In this document: positions 7,391 to 15,760 of the stretch, one piece after another
Layout of the letters: the number at the start of each line of letters is the position of its first letter
Numbering within the stretch: position 1 is the stretch's first letter
DNA from: Devosia sp.
GTDB lineage: Bacteria; Pseudomonadota; Alphaproteobacteria; Rhizobiales; Devosiaceae
Length of the DNA: 16,557 bases
Reading direction: 5' to 3'
Assembly: GCA_011322005.1 (NCBI GenBank)
Contig: DROE01000192.1
Coordinates: 1 to 16,557, forward strand
Notes under the pieces: model-generated
What the model saw: the letters and a program-made list of their open reading frames with translations, nothing else
The model's database searches: none
Told to the model about the DNA's origin: nothing
Position numbers and translations under genes: made by a program

Positions 7391-10300
7391 TCACACCTGA
7401 AACACGTTTTCGATTAGCGAGGCAATCTCCGGTGAACTGATGCCGCCATCCGCGTGATCACGTGTGACAATCAATGTCCCGTTCGGTCCTCCGCCTTCAT
7501 CCAGAAGATCAATTCCCTGCTCGTGATACCACGCCTGTTTCTGCTCCCAGCGCCGACGGTAAGCCGGGTCGTGGAGCATGCCGCAGTGTTCCCAGTAATA
7601 GGTAATACCGGCATCGTCATCCTCGATGGTGAAATCCGGGTATTTGGTGACACCGCCAAGTTCCAGTGGGTGTTCATAGTGGTAGTCGATACCTTTGGCA
7701 TGCAGTAGGTTAGCGATAATGACCTCGGACTTGGAGCGGACCGCTTCGCCGCGGCTGGTGACGTGTATCAGTCCTTCCTCCAGGAAACGGTCACCCACCT
7801 CGATGGGGCTTGGCGGACCAAACAGGTTGGTCAGGCGCGCAGCAGTGGCAGAGTAGCGTTCGGAGCTGAGCCGTTGAAGTTCCGTGGCAGAGCCCTGGTG
7901 CATGACCACGATCTTTTCCTTCTGTCGGGTCAGGGCGGTGTAAAGCAGCTCGCGGCTCAGCATCAGCGGCGAGCGTGGCAGGATGAGAAACACGATGTCG
8001 AATTCGCTGCCCTGGGCCTTGTGTACAGTCAGGGCGTAGGCGAGTTCGAGACTTGCTTCGCCTTCCTCGCTGAAATCACCTGGATAAAAGGTGAATATCA
8101 ATCCACGCTGGGTGGAAAACTCGACTTCCAGGTTTTTGGGTGTCCAGCTTCGTGCCCTGGTTTTGCGGTGCCCGACAACCATGCCTATTTCACCATTGGC
8201 AACATAGCCGTTCTGAGCCGGCACAGGATAGATGCGTTTTTTGTATACCGACCAGTTACGGTTGTTGATTACCTTGTCGCCATAAATAATTTGCTGGTCC
8301 CCCATGGGTTTGGGGATACTCCGATAACGGCCGGGATTCCGCGCCCGTTCGATTTGCGCCGTTTTGTATCGGCAGTGTATCAACCGATTTATGGGCTCAA
8401 CGCCCCAGGGCTTCTGGCGCACCGGACTCAGAATCTGCCAGTGATCCGGCTCGACTCTGGAGTCTGGATACTTCTCTGAATTTGCATTGAACCAGGCTGA
8501 TCCACGATTATCGAGTTGCGCCCCCAGGCTTTTCGCAAACGCCTGCCATTCCTCTTCCTTTGAATCGAATCCCAGTGTTTCGGCAAGCACCTTGGGTATC
8601 TGCTGTTCCAGCTCGTCGACCGTTTCCCATTGAATGAAACGCACAGTGTCACTGCTGCGCTTGCCCGCCAGTATTTCGAATACCTGGTCCTCACCCGGCG
8701 CGGTGGCTGTGCCGCCGAACCAGGCGGCAAGCTGGAGGTCGTCCCGTTCTCCTGCGCCTTGCCGGCGGGGGATGGTCAGTTCGGCATAGCCCGGCGCGAC
8801 CCGTGGGAAGCGACTTTCGATGTCATCGGGTTTGAGCCGGGCGATGATGTCGGCAAAGGGCCGGCCTGCGCCAATGGGCGGGAGCTGTCGGTGATCACCG
8901 ACGAAGATCAGACGATGCACGCCGCTGAGCGCTTCCAATAGTGCGGCCATCATCTCCTCGGTGAGCATGGAGCATTCATCGACGATGACCGTGCGGGCCC
9001 GTTTTTCTCCGGGCTTGCCGGTCAAGCGATAACTTTGGGTGGACCCATCGTAGCGCCCGGAGGCATTGAGAAACTGGGCCAGCGTAAAGGCGCTGTAGTT
9101 GGTGACATTGGCCTGTCGCGCCACATCTTCCATACGCACCCGGGCCTTGCCCGTGGGTGCCAGCAGCAGAATACCGCCTTCCTGGATTTCCGTTTGCTGG
9201 CAGAGCACGGAAAGCAGCGTGGTCTTGCCGGTCCCCGCTGGTCCGATTAGCACACTGAGGCGTGCGGCGGCCAGCTCGGCAAGAGCCGCGCTCTTTTCCT
9301 CACGGGCGCGCTGTTCCTTTTCCCGTTCTTCTGGATCAGTTGGCAATGCCGGGAGATACTGATCCAGCACCTTGCGCCAATTTTGATCAAGCTTGTGACG
9401 TTTACCCTGGATGCGCTTCTCGACCGTGTGGCGAATCAGATCTCCAACCTTCCCAAGGCGTTCCAGCTGATAGGCAGGACGGCCGTCCGCAATCTGTACG
9501 ACACGGATCTCGCCGCAGAACTGCTCGTTTTCGGCGACCGCGAGCAGGTCGGCGGTGACTTGGGTGCTCGGCTCGTGACCCTCCGTCTCACGGTGGCGCA
9601 GCGCTGTGATGATGTCTTTCCGGAGACGCAGCGTATCGCCATTCAAGGCTGCTGTTTCCAGCTCACGAATACAGAGCGCCCGCAGCCGCCGGGTATCTAC
9701 CGCAGTCTTTACCTGGGTAGGGGCGGGAATGGGATATCTATCCCGAATGAACGCCGTCGGAAACAGGCCGCGATCCACCGCATCTAGGGAAACGGGAACC
9801 GTCGTTAGCCGGCTCGTTTCGTAGATCAAATAGGGATTTTCCAGGAAAACGCTGTCCGGCAGATCGATACCGCTTTTGCTCCGTTCCTCGGGAACAGCCA
9901 GCACGCCTGCCTGATCTGCTGTCAGGTCAATGCGGCTGAGGAGTTGTAGAAAAGCCCGGCGCTCCTGTGACAGATTCAACCAGGATTTGGCGATGGTGTC
10001 GTCCAGATGGCGAACGAGATCCGCTGGAAGCATTGCCGCGGGGTCTTCCAATGCCCTGAACCAGGCCGGCCACGGATCCGCTTCTTCACCAACCGTGTCG
10101 ACCAACGCCTGGGCGATGAAGTGTCCCATGGGTACGCCCGTGGCCGTGAATACCGCACCAAGCCCGGGGAATGGTCCACGCTTGCGCCACAGACGGCCCA
10201 GTTCCTTGTCGATCCATCGCTCCTGCCGGCTGGTAGGATAATCGAATAATTCACCTGCTCGCAGCAGGGCCGCGCGACAGGACAGCAACGCGCTGATCGC

Positions 10301-11188
10301 AGCATCGTTGCCAACATGCTCAGTGGCATAGGAAAATTCCGTGAATCGGTCCTCCGGTGCAAAGGCGACGATTTCCGCCGGGTCGAAGTTACGGCCATCG
10401 TCACTCTTCTCAAGGCCTTCCCGATAGGGCAGCAGAAAACCGTCCTTGAAATCCGGGCGAATGGAGTGAACCACCATGCGCTCCCAGATCAGGCTACGTA
10501 TCTTGCCTTCCGGCGAGCCATCGTAGTCATATTCCGTCAAACCATGGATCTGCTGCACGCGGCCTGCACCGATCAGCACACGACGACCGGTATCTTCCAC
10601 CAGCGGCACTTGTTTGGCATAGAAGAAGACGAGTGACTCTTGGGGTTTGACGTGATTCCAGAAGCATTCAAGCAGGGCGCGATGGTTGCGGTGATCTTGC
10701 ACCCAATGCGTGGTGAAAGGAAGATCGGGTTCGAAGCCTGGATCAACCGCATCGAGGGGATATTCCTCGATCAGACCTTTTGTCTGCTTCTGATCGCCGA
10801 ACACCTCGGGTTTCATCATCCAGCGAAACGGCAATGCGGCCGCACCCCACGCAGGGTAATGCAAGGGCGTTGGCCTGAAGTGGCTGTGGGTCTGGGGTGA
10901 TGATTTCGTGTACGGATGCTCGTGCAGGCGGTCGAAGGCAAAATCCGCCATGAAGGTGGCGCGTTCCTTCACGCAAGGCGGAAATTCCGCGCTATCCAGC
11001 TCCTTGATGGATTGCCCCGCCTTTGCCTGCTCGGCGGCTTCATCCTTGCCCTCGGCGATATTGACTAGTTTCAGACAGGCGCTGTTATGTCTTGGCGCAC
11101 AACAGAACGTTCCATCCCAGCCATGGTCGTGCCAGGGCACGCGGATGGAAATATGCCTTAACGGAAACGACACTGCCTTCCCGGTCAC
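7391..11188 (-). CDS. RecD/UvrD-like SF1 helicase with C-terminal PD-(D/E)xK-like nuclease
   Basis: 1265 aa. The GTG start at 11188-11186 overlaps the hsdM stop (GTGA) and has a perfect AAGGAGG seven bases upstream, which fixes the start. Residues 1 to about 600 are a large N-terminal region that opens with IRVPWHDHGWDG and Cys-rich CCAPRHNSACL; I cannot name this domain. The helicase core is RecD/AAA_30-like: Walker A GPAGTGKT 649-656, Walker B VIVDECSML 734-742 (D737, E738), GDHRQLPP soon after, and the UvrD_C_2 motif VHKAQGSEFD from 1055 followed by SRELLYTALTR. The last about 110 residues look like a PD-(D/E)xK nuclease: SKSE (E1155), YPDF (D1185) and YYWEHCG (E1200), with histidine at the usual lysine position. 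Predicted role: unwinding and cutting unmodified DNA in place of HsdR (inference). It could instead act on RNA or nicked DNA. Confidence 0.88.
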   Translation of the reverse strand: MTGKAVSFPLRHISIRVPWHDHGWDGTFCCAPRHNSACLKLVNIAEGKDEAAEQAKAGQSIKELDSAEFPPCVKERATFMADFAFDRLHEHPYTKSSPQTHSHFRPTPLHYPAWGAAALPFRWMMKPEVFGDQKQTKGLIEEYPLDAVDPGFEPDLPFTTHWVQDHRNHRALLECFWNHVKPQESLVFFYAKQVPLVEDTGRRVLIGAGRVQQIHGLTEYDYDGSPEGKIRSLIWERMVVHSIRPDFKDGFLLPYREGLEKSDDGRNFDPAEIVAFAPEDRFTEFSYATEHVGNDAAISALLSCRAALLRAGELFDYPTSRQERWIDKELGRLWRKRGPFPGLGAVFTATGVPMGHFIAQALVDTVGEEADPWPAWFRALEDPAAMLPADLVRHLDDTIAKSWLNLSQERRAFLQLLSRIDLTADQAGVLAVPEERSKSGIDLPDSVFLENPYLIYETSRLTTVPVSLDAVDRGLFPTAFIRDRYPIPAPTQVKTAVDTRRLRALCIRELETAALNGDTLRLRKDIITALRHRETEGHEPSTQVTADLLAVAENEQFCGEIRVVQIADGRPAYQLERLGKVGDLIRHTVEKRIQGKRHKLDQNWRKVLDQYLPALPTDPEEREKEQRAREEKSAALAELAAARLSVLIGPAGTGKTTLLSVLCQQTEIQEGGILLLAPTGKARVRMEDVARQANVTNYSAFTLAQFLNASGRYDGSTQSYRLTGKPGEKRARTVIVDECSMLTEEMMAALLEALSGVHRLIFVGDHRQLPPIGAGRPFADIIARLKPDDIESRFPRVAPGYAELTIPRRQGAGERDDLQLAAWFGGTATAPGEDQVFEILAGKRSSDTVRFIQWETVDELEQQIPKVLAETLGFDSKEEEWQAFAKSLGAQLDNRGSAWFNANSEKYPDSRVEPDHWQILSPVRQKPWGVEPINRLIHCRYKTAQIERARNPGRYRSIPKPMGDQQIIYGDKVINNRNWSVYKKRIYPVPAQNGYVANGEIGMVVGHRKTRARSWTPKNLEVEFSTQRGLIFTFYPGDFSEEGEASLELAYALTVHKAQGSEFDIVFLILPRSPLMLSRELLYTALTRQKEKIVVMHQGSATELQRLSSERYSATAARLTNLFGPPSPIEVGDRFLEEGLIHVTSRGEAVRSKSEVIIANLLHAKGIDYHYEHPLELGGVTKYPDFTIEDDDAGITYYWEHCGMLHDPAYRRRWEQKQAWYHEQGIDLLDEGGGPNGTLIVTRDHADGGISSPEIASLIENVFQV

Positions 11189-13290
11189 GCGGTGACCTCC
11201 TTGAGCAGCGCGATGATCTCGCCTTCCAGCTTCTTGATATCCTCCTCGATGGCTTCAAGCGGCCTGGGAGGCTCGTAGACATAGAAATGACGGTTCAACG
11301 GGATTTCATAGCCGACCTTGGTCTTTTCGTGATCGATCCAGGCATCGGGAACGTGCGGCAGCACCTCCCGTTGGAAATAGTCTTCGATATCTTCCTTGAG
11401 CGGCACCGTCTCCGTATCCCGCAACTCGGGATCCGGCTCCGGGTTACCGTTGCGGTCACGACAAACTTCCGCAGTTTCGTCCCGTTCACCCAAAGCTGAA
11501 AGTACCGCTTTAAGTTCTGATGCGGACAGGCGAACATGACGCTCCCGGTCCAGTTTCTTGAGATCCGTAAGAAATTCCTTGCGATCCTTGTATAGTTTCC
11601 CCTCTATCTGCACGGCCAGTGCATTCAATAAGTCTCGTATCACCTGCTGACGTTGTTTTCCCGCCTCGATTTCCCTCAATCGTTCGGCCTCGTTCTTTTT
11701 CTTGCTGGTTGCGAGATTCTTGAACGCAGTTTGCTGATCAAGACGCGCGATTCGCTCGTCGTCTACGCGAAAATTCAGTTTAAGCGGCCGCTCAACGGTA
11801 ATCTTGTAATACCCAAAGTCATCGTTGTCGAAAATCTTACTGACAATCCGCTCTTTCTCCTCGCCATCGATCTGGAACATCCGGCTCTCTCCGTGTTGGA
11901 AATTTCCGTGGATGCGAGTAATGTCGCCGATCTGATCGGGCTCTCCATCATCCTTGTCACCAATCTTGTTACGCTTGTTCCCGAGGCTTTTTTTCATTTT
12001 GACAAAGAACCGTCGGGCATCGATCAGTTGAACTTTCCCCTTGCGCTCAGGCTCCTTGCGATTGGTCAGCACCCAGATGTAGGTAGAGATGCCGGTGTTG
12101 TAAAAGAGCTGGTCGGGCAATGCGACAACCGCTTCCAGCCAGTCGTTTTCGATAATCCACTGGCGGATGTTGCTTTCACCGCTTCCCGCATCGCCTGTAA
12201 ACAGGGGAGATCCATTGAAGACGATCCCGATGCGGCTTCCGCCCTTCTCGGGAGAGCGCATCTTGGAAAGCATGTGTTGAAGGAACAGTAGCGCCCCATC
12301 GTTAATACGCGGTGTCCCCGCACCAAAGCGACCCTCATAGCCCAATGTGTCACGCTCTTGCTCGATGTATTTTTTTTGTTGCTTCCACTCGACGCCAAAA
12401 GGCGGATTGGCCAACATATAGTCGAAGGTGATCTTGTTGCCCTGTTCGTCCCGGTCGTAGGCGTCCTGAGTGAACGTGTCGCCGAGTTTGATGTTGTCAG
12501 CCTCTTCGCTCTTGATCAGCATGTCCGACTTACAGACGGCCCAGGCTTCGTCGTTCCAGTCCTGGCCATACAGAAGCGGGTTGGCATCCTGATTCAGATC
12601 GCGGATATATTTTTCTGCTACAGACAGCATGCCACCCGTGCCGCAGGCCGGATCGTAGATGGTCTTGACGACATGACTCTGGGCCAGATCCTCTTCCGGC
12701 GAAAGCAACAGGTTAACCATGAGCTTGATGACTTCTCGCGGCGTGAAGTGCTCACCTGCTTCCTCATTCGATTGCTCCGCACCAATCCGGATCAACTCCT
12801 CGAACACGTAACCCATCTGCATGTTGTCCACACGCTCAGGTGACAAGTCGATCTTCGGATCACAGAATGCTTTGATGACCTCAAACAGAATATTCTTTTC
12901 CGCCATGCGGGCAATCTGCTGATCAAAAGCAAAACGCTCCATGATGCCGCGGACGTTAGGCGAAAAAGCGTTGATATAACTGTTCAGGTTTTGCGCGAGC
13001 TGGTTGGGGTCATCGAGCAGCCTCGGAAAGTCCAGCTTCGACAAATTGTAAAATGGGTAGCCACTGGTCTTTTGCAGCAGGCTACGAACAACAGTTTCAG
13101 GTTTGGTCTTGACCGTTTTGAACTGTTCGAGTACCGCGTGTTTAGTCGGTGCCAACAGGCAATCGAAGCGCCTGAGCACCGTTAACGGCAATATGACTTT
13201 CCGATACTCGTTGCGCTTGTACGGGCCCCGCAAAAGATTGCAGATATCCCAGATAAAACTGGCAAGCTGAGAATGCGTTTCTATATTCAT
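11185..13290 (-). CDS. hsdM: Type I-like N6-adenine DNA methyltransferase subunit HsdM
   Basis: 701 aa, ATG 13290-13288, 52 bp after the AbiEi stop. It is a SAM-dependent DNA methyltransferase of the N6_Mtase/HsdM family. The N-terminal helical HsdM_N-type region (FIWDICNLLRGPYKRNEYRK near 13-32) precedes motif I YDPACGTGG (212-220), which binds SAM, and catalytic motif IV NPPF at 295-298. Downstream blocks such as RIGIVFNGSPLF and LDQLFYNTGISTYIW-type sequence are typical of the family. At 701 aa it is longer than the common HsdM of about 500 aa. The extra C-terminal part contains VGYEIPLNRHFYVYEPP and a final coiled helix (LEAIEEDIKKLEGEI), as in the larger HsdM subfamily. Together with HsdS it should methylate adenine and protect self DNA. 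The hsdS gene is separated from it by two large helicase genes, which is not the usual hsdMS arrangement. Confidence 0.95.
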   Translation of the reverse strand: MNIETHSQLASFIWDICNLLRGPYKRNEYRKVILPLTVLRRFDCLLAPTKHAVLEQFKTVKTKPETVVRSLLQKTSGYPFYNLSKLDFPRLLDDPNQLAQNLNSYINAFSPNVRGIMERFAFDQQIARMAEKNILFEVIKAFCDPKIDLSPERVDNMQMGYVFEELIRIGAEQSNEEAGEHFTPREVIKLMVNLLLSPEEDLAQSHVVKTIYDPACGTGGMLSVAEKYIRDLNQDANPLLYGQDWNDEAWAVCKSDMLIKSEEADNIKLGDTFTQDAYDRDEQGNKITFDYMLANPPFGVEWKQQKKYIEQERDTLGYEGRFGAGTPRINDGALLFLQHMLSKMRSPEKGGSRIGIVFNGSPLFTGDAGSGESNIRQWIIENDWLEAVVALPDQLFYNTGISTYIWVLTNRKEPERKGKVQLIDARRFFVKMKKSLGNKRNKIGDKDDGEPDQIGDITRIHGNFQHGESRMFQIDGEEKERIVSKIFDNDDFGYYKITVERPLKLNFRVDDERIARLDQQTAFKNLATSKKKNEAERLREIEAGKQRQQVIRDLLNALAVQIEGKLYKDRKEFLTDLKKLDRERHVRLSASELKAVLSALGERDETAEVCRDRNGNPEPDPELRDTETVPLKEDIEDYFQREVLPHVPDAWIDHEKTKVGYEIPLNRHFYVYEPPRPLEAIEEDIKKLEGEIIALLKEVTA

Positions 13291-13342
13291 GAATCAGTCT
13301 CTTATCCGGAGCAGGTACGCTCCCTTTGTTTTTGCCTCTCAT

Positions 13343-14140
13343 TCACAATTCGGGCACTGTTTCCCCGATTCCGAAATCTATATCCGGTACGGTAATCCCG
13401 TATCTCGCATCAAACCGCCCTCCCTTCACGATCATGCGCTTGCCCTTTCCGAAATCCACTTTCGACAGATCCAGCTTTCTGACCCAGGCATGATTATGGC
13501 TTTCCGCCAGGAACATGAACAACCGCTTCACTTTCACGGACCGGCATTGTTCCAGCAGCGACTGAACCAGGCGTGGACGCAGGGTGGTCAGGCCCTTCAT
13601 GAGCAAGCTCGCCCCTTCAAAGGGCTCTTTGCCGGGCACCAGGTGCAAGACTTCCAACATGGCACGCTCGGGGGCAGAGAGGGTGACGTCCCAGGCACCC
13701 AGTGTCTTCGTGGTGAGACCCGCATCCGGGGCATCGGCGAACAGCTTTGTGGTAACGTAACGGAGCTTTACTCCCCAGTCATACCGGCGGAACCAGGTGG
13801 GCAGCCGGGTGCCCGGGGTGCCGAACAGTGTCACGACCCCGCCCTTGCCCAGTGGCAGGAAATGGGCATAGCCTTGCATTTGCAATGCCGTCTTGGCCGC
13901 CACGTGGACGAGAAGTTTCAGGTGTTTCTGCACGGCGTAGAGCCCGCCGGTCCACTCGACGCTATCGCCAGCGCGTATGTAGGCACCCTGGCCGATGCGC
14001 TCTATCCAGCCGCTTTTTTCGTATTCATACAGCAACTGTTGGTATGCCCCCTGCTCCTCCAGCCAGGAAGACACAGCGACGGTACCCTGGAGCCAGGCCC
14101 TGAGCAGACGGTTTAGTTTGGTTCGAGGCTCACCAGACAT
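13343..14140 (-). CDS. AbiEi-family antitoxin / winged-helix regulator without a toxin partner
   Basis: 265 aa, ATG 14140-14138; the ribosome binding site is weak. The protein matches the type IV AbiEi antitoxin family: an N-terminal winged-helix (KLNRLLRAWLQGTVAVSSWL, then SGWIERIGQGAYIRAGD near 43-59), a central LYAVQ...AAKTALQMQGYAHFLPLG block and LFGTPGTRLPTWFRR, and the C-terminal segment LSAPERAMLEVLHLVP with LTTLRPRLVQSLLEQCRSVK. Known AbiEi proteins bind inverted repeats and repress their own abiE operon, and counteract the nucleotidyltransferase AbiEii. No AbiEii gene is present on either side; hsdM follows directly in the same direction. A perfect 9-bp inverted repeat lies 55 bp upstream of the start. 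I infer that this copy is kept as a transcriptional regulator of the restriction operon. The family call is firm and the role is inferred. Confidence 0.88.
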   Translation of the reverse strand: MSGEPRTKLNRLLRAWLQGTVAVSSWLEEQGAYQQLLYEYEKSGWIERIGQGAYIRAGDSVEWTGGLYAVQKHLKLLVHVAAKTALQMQGYAHFLPLGKGGVVTLFGTPGTRLPTWFRRYDWGVKLRYVTTKLFADAPDAGLTTKTLGAWDVTLSAPERAMLEVLHLVPGKEPFEGASLLMKGLTTLRPRLVQSLLEQCRSVKVKRLFMFLAESHNHAWVRKLDLSKVDFGKGKRMIVKGGRFDARYGITVPDIDFGIGETVPEL

Positions 14141-14194
14141 GCTTGTTAATTTAGCGTGATTTCAAACCTTGCGCAAGTCTTGCTTTACCCATAG

Positions 14195-14215
14195 ATAACA
14201 AGTTTTACTTGTTAT
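14195..14215. promoter_or_regulatory. Perfect 9-bp inverted repeat upstream of the AbiEi operon (candidate operator)
   Basis: ATAACAAGT at 14195-14203 and its exact reverse complement ACTTGTTAT at 14207-14215, separated by TTT. It lies about 55 bp upstream of the AbiEi start, where a promoter for the whole operon would be expected. A second small palindrome, CTTGCGCAAG, sits at 14168-14177. AbiEi antitoxins are known to bind inverted repeats in their own promoter, so this is a candidate AbiEi operator. No convincing -35/-10 pair could be fixed. The structure could alternatively be a transcript hairpin, but neither strand has a T-tract after it typical of a terminator. Confidence 0.55.
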
Positions 14216-14502
14216 TTATAAACAACATCGAACCGATGGATATATTGAGCTGATTGGACGGGCAGATCACGGATTATGGCAACATCGGCTGTTCGTAAAT
14301 TTGTGGTGCGGCTGATTGTAACTTTCTGACCAAGCTCTACAGCTCCGGAAGGAGATGTCCAGGTGATGGCACTGCCATCCCCCTCGGACCACGGACTCCC
14401 TTCGTGCCTGGGAATCGAAATCCCCCTGAAAGCACGCTCGTTGCCCCACGCTTTCACCGTTGAAAACCCGACGCCACTCTTCCAGACTGCGGGCTGACAC
14501 AT
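14212..14502 (-). CDS. Doubtful small ORF between fic and abiEi
   Basis: 96-aa frame from ATG 14502-14500, preceded by AAAGGG six bases upstream; a longer version could begin at 14634. The product (MCQPAVWKSGVGFSTVKAWG..., ending in HRFDVVYK) is not recognised. The middle GSPWSEGDGSAITWTSPSG looks like short beta strands and turns. The stop overlaps the arm of the inverted repeat at 14195-14215. A second frame on the same strand (14267-14500, GTG start) is also open and begins SARSLEEWRRVFNGESVGQR, so the coding frame is uncertain and the stretch may be a decayed gene. No domain, signal peptide or membrane segment is visible. The rest of the 510-bp gap (14503-14650) holds only a 7-bp hairpin at 14561-14579 without a T-tract. 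Confidence 0.25.
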   Translation of the reverse strand: MCQPAVWKSGVGFSTVKAWGNERAFRGISIPRHEGSPWSEGDGSAITWTSPSGAVELGQKVTISRTTNLRTADVAIIRDLPVQSAQYIHRFDVVYK

Positions 14503-14650
14503 CGTTGTCCCTTTGGATGAGCGTTGGCGGCTTCGCTCTTTATCAAGCCGCGCCCCTAATGCCTGTTTTCGGAACAGGCCCCGGCGGACGAGCAGCGCCT
14601 GATCTACCAGTCGCAATCGCCACGCACTCGCCATCCGTGTTTGGCCATCG

Positions 14651-15751
14651 TTACTCCATCACCAGTGAATAGCTTGTGCTGCGCCCACCACCGGGATCTT
14701 TTCGCAATGCACCCCGCTTGATCAGATCGAGTATGTCGCGGTAGGCCGTATCCTGCGAGCACTTTGCAATCTTTGCCCATTTTGATGTTGTAAGCTTTCC
14801 TTCGAAACCGTCCAGCAGCCGGTTCAGAACCTTGATCTGTCGTTCGTTCAGGGGTTCTTTGGCAAAACGATCCCAGAAGCGTGCCTTCTGCAATACCTGG
14901 CTCAACGTCTCTTGCACCCCCTCGATGGCACGAAGGAGGCAGTTCAAAAACCAGTCCTGCCACCGCGTCACATCCAGATCGCCTTTCTGGATCCATTCCA
15001 GTGTGTCGTAATAGGCTTTGTGTTCCTTGCGGATTTGTGCCGACATGCTGTAGAAGCGCTGGCCCGTTTTCTCCGAACGGGCCAGCGCCATGTCCGCAAT
15101 CGCCCGGGCGATACGCCCGTTGCCGTCATCGAACGGATGGAGGGTGACGAACCACAGGTGCGCCAGTCCCGCGACCAGCAGTGGATCCATATCTCCTGGC
15201 TGTTCAAACCAGCGCAGGAAGTTTGCCATTTCATCGGGTACGCGGTCTGCCAGTGGCGCTCGATAGTGGACCTTCTCCCTACCGACCGAGCCGGACACAA
15301 CCTGCATGGGTCCGTCGCTGTCGTCACGCCATTGCCCCACCCGGATCCGGGTCATCCCGCTTCGGCCGGTTGGGAACAGCGAGGCGTGCCAGGCAAACAG
15401 TCGTTCCTCGGTCAGCGGTTGCGCATGGTTGCCCGTTGCATCCAGCATCATCTCGACAACGCCTTCGACATCGCGGTCGGCAGGGACCAGCCCGCCGATA
15501 TCCATGCCAAGCCGGCGCGCGATGGAGGATCTGACTTGCTCGGGGTCCAGCCTCTCGCCTTCGATTTCGCTGGATTTGACCACGTCCTCGGTCAGGGTGC
15601 GGAGATGGGCTTCACTGCGCAGGTCGAAACCCAGCGCCTCCATTCTGCCCAGCAGCCGTCCCTGTTCCCTGGATACGCGCACGAGCAACCTGGAGAGGTT
15701 TGTTTCGTCCCAGGTAAAGGCGGGCCAATCCGGTTTTTCCCATAGGTACAT
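14651..15751 (-). CDS. Fic-family AMP-transferase (DUF4172 N-terminus, C-terminal winged helix)
   Basis: 366 aa, ATG 15751-15749, with GGAG eight bases upstream. Fic proteins usually transfer AMP from ATP to hydroxyl side chains of target proteins. The catalytic motif HPFDDGNGRIAR is intact at 205-216 (His205 catalytic). The autoinhibitory motif [S/T]xxxE[G/N] is present as SSEIEG at 60-65, so this is an N-terminally self-inhibited (class II) Fic. The start MYLWEKPDWPAFTWD is characteristic of the DUF4172 domain that precedes Fic in this subfamily. The C-terminal about 80 residues (KVLNRLLDGFEGKLTTSKWAK and TAYRDILDLIKRGAL) form a winged helix able to bind DNA. Self-contained Fic enzymes such as SoFic have been reported as anti-phage proteins. 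It is transcribed toward the defence operon but separated by 510 bp, so it is probably an independent unit. Its target is unknown. Confidence 0.95.
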   Translation of the reverse strand: MYLWEKPDWPAFTWDETNLSRLLVRVSREQGRLLGRMEALGFDLRSEAHLRTLTEDVVKSSEIEGERLDPEQVRSSIARRLGMDIGGLVPADRDVEGVVEMMLDATGNHAQPLTEERLFAWHASLFPTGRSGMTRIRVGQWRDDSDGPMQVVSGSVGREKVHYRAPLADRVPDEMANFLRWFEQPGDMDPLLVAGLAHLWFVTLHPFDDGNGRIARAIADMALARSEKTGQRFYSMSAQIRKEHKAYYDTLEWIQKGDLDVTRWQDWFLNCLLRAIEGVQETLSQVLQKARFWDRFAKEPLNERQIKVLNRLLDGFEGKLTTSKWAKIAKCSQDTAYRDILDLIKRGALRKDPGGGRSTSYSLVME

Positions 15752-15760
15752 CTTACAATC

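Noticed and set aside
11653..12843. Plus-strand open frames antisense to hsdM
   Set aside because: They oppose the conserved SAM-binding and NPPF regions and have no recognisable product.
13289..14116. Plus-strand open frame of 275 codons antisense to abiEi
   Set aside because: The minus strand encodes a clear full-length AbiEi protein; the antisense product looks random in composition and has no family features.
14561..14579. Seven-bp hairpin after fic as a rho-independent terminator
   Set aside because: The stem is good but there is no T-tract on either strand and it lies about 70 bases past the fic stop inside a possible ORF.
14912..15745. Plus-strand open frame of 277 codons antisense to fic
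   Set aside because: It is the mirror of the intact Fic protein with its catalytic motif; no independent coding evidence.
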